This document shows, one piece after another, positions 6,642 through 9,634 of a stretch of DNA of 9,634 nucleotides (positions within the stretch are counted from its first letter, which is position 1; every line of letters begins with the position of its first letter). The stretch is from Ascidiaceihabitans sp047624005 (GTDB taxonomy: Bacteria; Pseudomonadota; Alphaproteobacteria; Rhodobacterales; Rhodobacteraceae). The stretch spans positions 1-9,634 of the forward strand of contig JBLHPE010000099.1 in NCBI GenBank assembly GCA_047624005.1, written 5' to 3'. Both the position numbers and the translations under genes were made by a program. The notes beneath the pieces were generated by a model. That model worked only from the letters and a program-made list of their open reading frames with translations, did no database searches and had not been told where the DNA came from.

Positions 6642-7256
6642 TCAGGACGCAGTATCGACTGGGGAGATGATGTTATTGAGCAATCCATTGGCCATCATCT
6701 TGACGTCGGTCCAAGGGTAATCGCGGATCGTATTGAGACAAAGTGCGATGCCGATCATTCCAGATATCAGTGTGTCAGTGTTTGCTTTGACGTTGCTGTC
6801 ATCTTGAAGAACGACCTGTACCAGATCCGAGAACATTTGAAAGTGTGTCAAAGTCTCTTCGTCCATCACAAATGTGCTGACATCCGACCGCGTTACGTCG
6901 TTCGACATAAAGACCAACCGAAAATGGTCGGGATGATCGACCCAATAGGAAACAAAGGTCTGCGCAGCCATTTGCAGGCGTTCAACCGGTCCAACGATCA
7001 GTTTCAGTTTTCTTTGGATTTCGTTGGACATGTCGGCAAGAACATCCGCCCATAGGTATCGTAGAATATCCTGTTTGCCCTCAAAATGCGCGTAGATCGT
7101 CATCGGGGCACACCCGACCTCCTTGGCAAGGCGGCGCATCGAAACCGCCTCGAAGCCTTCTGCGCGATAGATCGCGAGTGCTTGTTTCGCGATCTTTGAT
7201 CGGAATTCCACAATATCGCTCTCGCTGCGAGGCGGCCTGCCTGCGGTTTTAGCCAT
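6642..7256 (-). CDS. TetR-family transcriptional repressor
   Basis: A 204-residue TetR regulator. A basic N-terminal tail with GRPPR (6-10) precedes the DNA-binding domain, whose helix-turn-helix is VSMRRLAKEVGCAPMTIYAH (38-57), followed by FEGKQDILRYLW (58-69). The remaining 130 residues are the helical ligand-binding and dimer domain, with FVSYWVDHPDHFRLVFM (101-117), a pattern seen in TetR proteins with a WHG-like C-terminal domain. A GGAG site lies about 10 nt before the ATG. The gene is divergent from a DUF4345 membrane protein gene, with two inverted operator-like sequences in between, so it probably represses both itself and that gene. The inducer is unknown. It ends 2 nt from the LysR stop codon, which leaves no space for a terminator between the convergent genes. 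Confidence 0.92.
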   Translation of the reverse strand: MAKTAGRPPRSESDIVEFRSKIAKQALAIYRAEGFEAVSMRRLAKEVGCAPMTIYAHFEGKQDILRYLWADVLADMSNEIQRKLKLIVGPVERLQMAAQTFVSYWVDHPDHFRLVFMSNDVTRSDVSTFVMDEETLTHFQMFSDLVQVVLQDDSNVKANTDTLISGMIGIALCLNTIRDYPWTDVKMMANGLLNNIISPVDTAS

Positions 7257-7280
7257 GGGTTGGTCTCTCCAAACGTATTT

Positions 7281-7341
7281 TAGTACGCGTCACAAATAAT
7301 GCTTGCACTGTCAAGGCAACATTAATATAGAACGCGTACTA
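7281..7341. promoter_or_regulatory. paired operator-like inverted repeat for the TetR regulator
   Basis: TAGTACGCGT (7281-7290) and its exact reverse complement ACGCGTACTA (7332-7341) lie 51 bp apart start to start, close to five helical turns, in the 129-nt region between the divergent TetR and DUF4345 genes. Each copy holds the nested palindromes GTAC and ACGCGT. Both copies have a GTATT-like AT-rich flank on the same relative side, and the right one is followed by AATACTAA (7345-7352). The left copy is near the TetR start; the right copy lies just after the candidate -10 of the DUF4345 gene. Repression of both genes, possibly with looping, is inferred. Confidence 0.62.
7303..7331 (+). promoter_or_regulatory. 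candidate promoter for the DUF4345 gene
   Basis: TTGCAC (7303-7308) and TATAGA (7326-7331) are separated by 17 nt and end directly before the right operator copy. This places the likely start site inside or beside the operator. The -10 is weak at its last two positions. On the other strand a perfect TTGACA (7314-7309) could be the TetR gene's -35, but the matching -10 position falls in GC-rich operator sequence and is poor. Confidence 0.4.
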
Positions 7342-7385
7342 TTTAATACTAATTGCTCAACTGAACTCCCTCAAGGAACATAGCG

Positions 7386-7811
7386 ATGAAGAAGATTAAT
7401 TTACTGAATCTGGTTGTCATGATTGTCGGCGCAGCCATTATTTTTCTCGGGCTGAACATCGGCCTAGGTGGGATTAGAACACTCGGCTGGCAATCGACAC
7501 GCGACTTTATTTCGATCACGGATGCCGCAATATTCCACGCTCAGGATAGCCACATAAGATTCATTGGTGGAATTTGGTTTTGCGTTGGTGCTGTGTTCGT
7601 GATCGGTGGTCTCGCGATGCGTACCTTCCGTCCAACAATGATCATTTTGTCTGCAATGATCGCAATCGCGGGCCTATTCCGGCTAAGTGACATCGACAGC
7701 GGTGTCATCTTCAGTGCGGCAATTGCCCCGTCAATTGCACTGGAACTTATTGGTTTTCCCCTGCTTGCGTGGTGGCTCGTCGTGTCGGGAAGGCGAGGGG
7801 ATCAAAGCTGA
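7386..7811 (+). CDS. DUF4345 domain-containing membrane protein
   Basis: A 141-residue, very hydrophobic protein with four membrane helices at about 5-26, 59-78, 83-99 and 106-133. The family mark is the stretch between helices 1 and 2: a short GIRTLGW motif (29-35), a loop with FISITD (41-46), then QDSHIRFIGGIWFCVG (53-68), where the acidic-x-H-x-R-F-x-G pattern is typical of DUF4345. The length fits the family, whose function is unknown. AAGGA about 10 nt before the ATG supports the start. It is divergent from the TetR gene and has the right operator copy about 45 nt upstream of its start, so it is the likely regulated target. No downstream partner is close: the next gene starts 239 nt later. 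Confidence 0.85.
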   Translation: MKKINLLNLVVMIVGAAIIFLGLNIGLGGIRTLGWQSTRDFISITDAAIFHAQDSHIRFIGGIWFCVGAVFVIGGLAMRTFRPTMIILSAMIAIAGLFRLSDIDSGVIFSAAIAPSIALELIGFPLLAWWLVVSGRRGDQS

Positions 7812-8050
7812 CGGTTATGCTCGATTTCCTGAATCGCAACACTAAACATTATGTGTCCAAAAGGAAATGAATCCGCAGATGTTGATGGCACTATTCAGCA
7901 TCGGCTGAGACTTCGCCACCGCTGCCTGACCCTAAAAAAGAAATTCAGAGCTTACCTCAGGCCGTGCAAATTTAGTTTGGTTTGCCACTTACTTTCATTA
8001 TTGAAGTTACTATATCTGGAGAATTGATAGCAAACAAAAAGGCGCACCAA
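7812..8050 (+). other. intergenic region with a weak candidate promoter
   Basis: No gene is supported here. An open frame from a TTG at 7982 merges with the hydrolase gene but begins with residues unlike that family. TTGAAG (8001-8006) and TTGATA (8024-8029) are spaced by 17 nt and could be the hydrolase promoter. GATGTTGA (7878-7885) pairs with TCAGCATC (7895-7902) in an 8-bp stem with one G-U pair, but no T run follows, so it is not a convincing terminator. Confidence 0.3.
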
Positions 8051-8887
8051 ATGACAGTTAAGTTGAAACTACTTCGCTCTGTTGTAGGGCTCTGGTCTAG
8101 TGTCACACCCAAGTTGGCGGGTGGCTGGCTGGCAACAAAATTCCTCACAGTCCGCCCAGCCTTTAGAAATCCGCCCGAGGAATTCCTGCACCCGGCTGCT
8201 ACTAGACTTAAAATAAATGATGAGATTGAAGCATGGCGCTATGGGCCGCAAAGTGAAGTCTCGACAAAAACCGCCCTTCTAGTTCACGGATGGGAAGGCA
8301 GGCGTAGTCAGTTTTCTGAAATAATCCCTGCTCTTCTGAACCAAGGGTATGATGTTATTTGCCTCGACCCGCCAATGCATGGTTCGTCGGAAGGAAAAGC
8401 CTCCAATCCAGTGTTATTCGGCGATGCCGTTTTGGCAGCGGGGGAGAAATTTGGCCGCATTGAGCTTGTCGTCGGGCACTCGTTGGGGGGAGTTGGGGTT
8501 GTTCTTGCCATGGAGCGCGGCCTTGAAGCAGACCAATATGTTCTGATTAGCACCCCATCCAAACTTGTTACTGTGTTGAAAGGAGTGGCTGAAATGGTTG
8601 GATTTAGCGGCGCAGCAACACGTGCCTTCGTCGAAGAAATCGGACGTCGTGTTGGGACATCCCCTGAGAAATTGGATTTGTCTCTGAAGGTGGCTTTGAG
8701 AAAAGAACCGGCGCTGTTTATCCACGACAAGGGCGACCGAAACGTACCCTTTGATCCCTCGTGGGGGACATGTAGTGCTTGGCCCGGCGCTATCCGATTG
8801 GAAACCAGTGGCTTTGGTCACAACCGGATTTTAGTTGCGCCCGAAGTGGTCACTGCAATCGCAAAGTTCGCAGGCAAGATGTCTTGA
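8051..8887 (+). CDS. alpha/beta hydrolase
   Basis: A 278-residue serine hydrolase of the alpha/beta fold, likely a cytoplasmic esterase or related enzyme; the substrate is unknown. VHGWEGRRSQF (78-88) gives the oxyanion-hole HG motif, CLDPPMHGSSEG (104-115) is the loop after the next strand, and VVGHSLGGVG (140-149) is the nucleophile elbow with Ser144. Asp229 in HDKGDRNVPF (225-234) and His257 in SGFGHNRIL (253-261) complete the triad. ATG 8051 is chosen over an upstream in-frame TTG at 7982 because AAGG lies about 9 nt before it and the extra 23 residues look non-coding. A lid or cap of helices lies between residues 170 and 220. It is followed 40 nt later by an HxlR regulator on the same strand, which suggests a two-gene unit. 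No signal peptide is clear, although the N-terminus is mildly hydrophobic and basic. Confidence 0.88.
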   Translation: MTVKLKLLRSVVGLWSSVTPKLAGGWLATKFLTVRPAFRNPPEEFLHPAATRLKINDEIEAWRYGPQSEVSTKTALLVHGWEGRRSQFSEIIPALLNQGYDVICLDPPMHGSSEGKASNPVLFGDAVLAAGEKFGRIELVVGHSLGGVGVVLAMERGLEADQYVLISTPSKLVTVLKGVAEMVGFSGAATRAFVEEIGRRVGTSPEKLDLSLKVALRKEPALFIHDKGDRNVPFDPSWGTCSAWPGAIRLETSGFGHNRILVAPEVVTAIAKFAGKMS

Positions 8888-8914
8888 TGGCTTCGTCAAT
8901 GACCCTAGCAATGG

Positions 8915-8920
8915 AAAGGA
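8915..8920 (+). promoter_or_regulatory. ribosome binding site that fixes the GTG start of the HxlR gene
   Basis: AAAGGA lies 7 nt before the GTG at 8928. The HxlR domain begins immediately after it, while the codons upstream in the same frame are family-unlike and overlap the hydrolase gene out of frame. This argues for GTG 8928 against ATG 8835 or the internal ATG 8952. Confidence 0.6.
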
Positions 8921-8927
8921 TGCAAAA

Positions 8928-9422
8928 GTGAAGATTAGTTCGTTCAAGGGCATGGCATGCTCAATTGCTGGAGCAGCAGATATTGTTGGAGACAAATGGA
9001 CAATATTGTTGGTCCGAGATTTGTTCATCGGCATCTCCAAGTTTGATGATTTCCACACATCGCTCGATATTCCGACCACAACGCTTGCCAATCGGCTGAA
9101 GGTCTTGACCGATCAAGGATTGGTCGAGAAGCAACCCTACCAAAGCAACCCCACCCGGTCTTCCTACAGATTGACCCAAAAGGGACGTGATCTATGGCCC
9201 GTATTGCTCGCGATCGCGCATTGGGGTGATAACTACAATATGTCAGGACGCGGGGCCGCCCCGATGGTTTTCATAGACCGAACATCAGGTGAAGAAGTAA
9301 AACTAGTGGCTGTCGGTAGCGAGACTGGACGACCCCTTCGCCCTTCTGCGATAGAACCCATCGCCGGGCCGGGTAGCGACGACAAAGTCCGAAAACGGAT
9401 GTCAGTAGGTAAGGCGTCTTGA
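8928..9422 (+). CDS. HxlR-family winged-helix transcriptional regulator
   Basis: A 164-residue HxlR/MarR-like regulator that starts with GTG. The N-terminal pattern MACSIAGAADIVGDKWTILL (9-28) carries the family's conserved Cys (residue 11) before the VGDKWT helix. LVRDLFIGISKFDDFHTSL (28-46) and IPTTTLANRLKVLTDQGLVE (48-67) are the helix-turn-helix with the recognition helix, and TRSSYRLTQKGRDLWPVLLAI (76-96) is the wing and the start of the dimer helix. About 60 residues beyond the HTH domain form a C-terminal tail with GEEVKLVAVGSETGRPL, longer than the minimal 100-120-residue HxlR proteins but seen in a common subgroup. It lies 40 nt after the alpha/beta hydrolase in the same direction, so the two are probably co-transcribed and the regulator likely controls that unit. 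Many relatives respond to reactive electrophiles or oxidation; whether Cys11 does so here is not known. Confidence 0.88.
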   Translation: MKISSFKGMACSIAGAADIVGDKWTILLVRDLFIGISKFDDFHTSLDIPTTTLANRLKVLTDQGLVEKQPYQSNPTRSSYRLTQKGRDLWPVLLAIAHWGDNYNMSGRGAAPMVFIDRTSGEEVKLVAVGSETGRPLRPSAIEPIAGPGSDDKVRKRMSVGKAS

Positions 9423-9500
9423 TAGGCGATCCTCTGCGGATCCATCCTACAAAATCGTTTCAAGATAGCAGAGTACCTACGAAGCGCTGACAACCATTAA

Positions 9501-9527
9501 GGGCGCAGTTGCTTCACCAAAGCGCCC
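9501..9527. other. interrupted hairpin downstream of the HxlR gene
   Basis: GGGCGC (9501-9506) and GCGCCC (9522-9527) are exact inverted copies, and TTG (9509-9511) pairs with CAA (9518-9520) inside the loop, giving nine pairs in two blocks. No T run follows on either strand, so it is at best a weak or Rho-assisted terminator. The rest of 9423-9634 shows no gene; a shorter GATCC/GGATC hairpin lies at 9428-9442, directly after the HxlR stop. Confidence 0.25.
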
Positions 9528-9634
9528 ATCATGTTGCTTGGATTCCATATCCTTTAACAGCTATCGATTACATGACTGAAGGGGGTGCCTCTAATCGAGC
9601 GCAATTTTAAAACTGATTTGAATTTTATGCTGCC

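Noticed and set aside
7878..7902. An 8-bp hairpin after the DUF4345 gene as a terminator
   Set aside because: It includes a G-U pair and has no following T run, so intrinsic termination is not supported.
7982..8050. A TTG-started 23-residue extension of the alpha/beta hydrolase
   Set aside because: Rare start codon, no ribosome binding site, and a better ATG with AAGG upstream at 8051.
1..9634. CRISPR array, tRNA, insertion sequence, toxin-antitoxin pair or defence system
   Set aside because: No regularly spaced repeats, cloverleaf-like sequence, transposase or terminal inverted repeats were seen, and no small gene pair or nuclease/helicase domain fits such systems.

Overview
The window looks like accessory chromosome of an alphaproteobacterium, most likely a Rhodobacteraceae/Roseobacter-type organism. 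This rests on the style of the proteins (the SMP-30, LysR, DUF4345, DUF4386 and HxlR versions seen here), a GC content in the low-to-mid 50s by eye, and AGGA-type ribosome binding sites. No rRNA, tRNA, CRISPR array or intact insertion sequence is visible. Product names rest on recognised motifs, not on a database search.

Left third (1-3560): a zone of gene decay around one intact-length gene. From the left edge there is the first nine codons of an unidentified minus-strand gene, an SMP-30/gluconolactonase cut off before its third metal ligand, a plus-strand short-chain dehydrogenase cut off before its catalytic residues, and a full-length AMP-forming acyl-CoA synthetase (1252-2787) with an unusual Met in its ATP loop. 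Then come the C-terminal piece of an EamA/DMT transporter on the minus strand and a short plus-strand open frame that resembles a phage terminase large subunit (gpA) fragment.

Middle (3560-6639): a minus-strand operon reading right to left: a DUF4386 membrane protein (5628-4900), a zinc-free MDR NAD(P)H oxidoreductase (4887-3850) and, overlapping its end by 8 nt, a second DUF4386-like gene that is frameshifted and truncated. A LysR regulator (5749-6639) is divergent from this operon. The shared 120-nt intergenic region carries an imperfect inverted repeat and a perfect 12-bp palindrome, so the LysR protein probably controls the operon and itself.

Right part (6642-9634): a TetR repressor (minus) and a DUF4345 membrane protein (plus) are divergent. 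Two perfect 10-bp inverted copies of a putative operator, 51 bp apart, lie between them and flank a candidate promoter. The TetR gene converges on the LysR gene with only 2 nt between the stops. Further right, an alpha/beta hydrolase and an HxlR regulator that starts with GTG form a two-gene plus-strand unit, followed by about 210 nt with only a weak hairpin.

The window is therefore three regulator-plus-enzyme or membrane-protein modules (LysR, TetR, HxlR) next to a decaying catabolic/transport cluster. I see no convincing undescribed multi-gene system. The most checkable signals are the TetR operator pair, the LysR intergenic sites, the run of pseudogenes and the possible terminase remnant.
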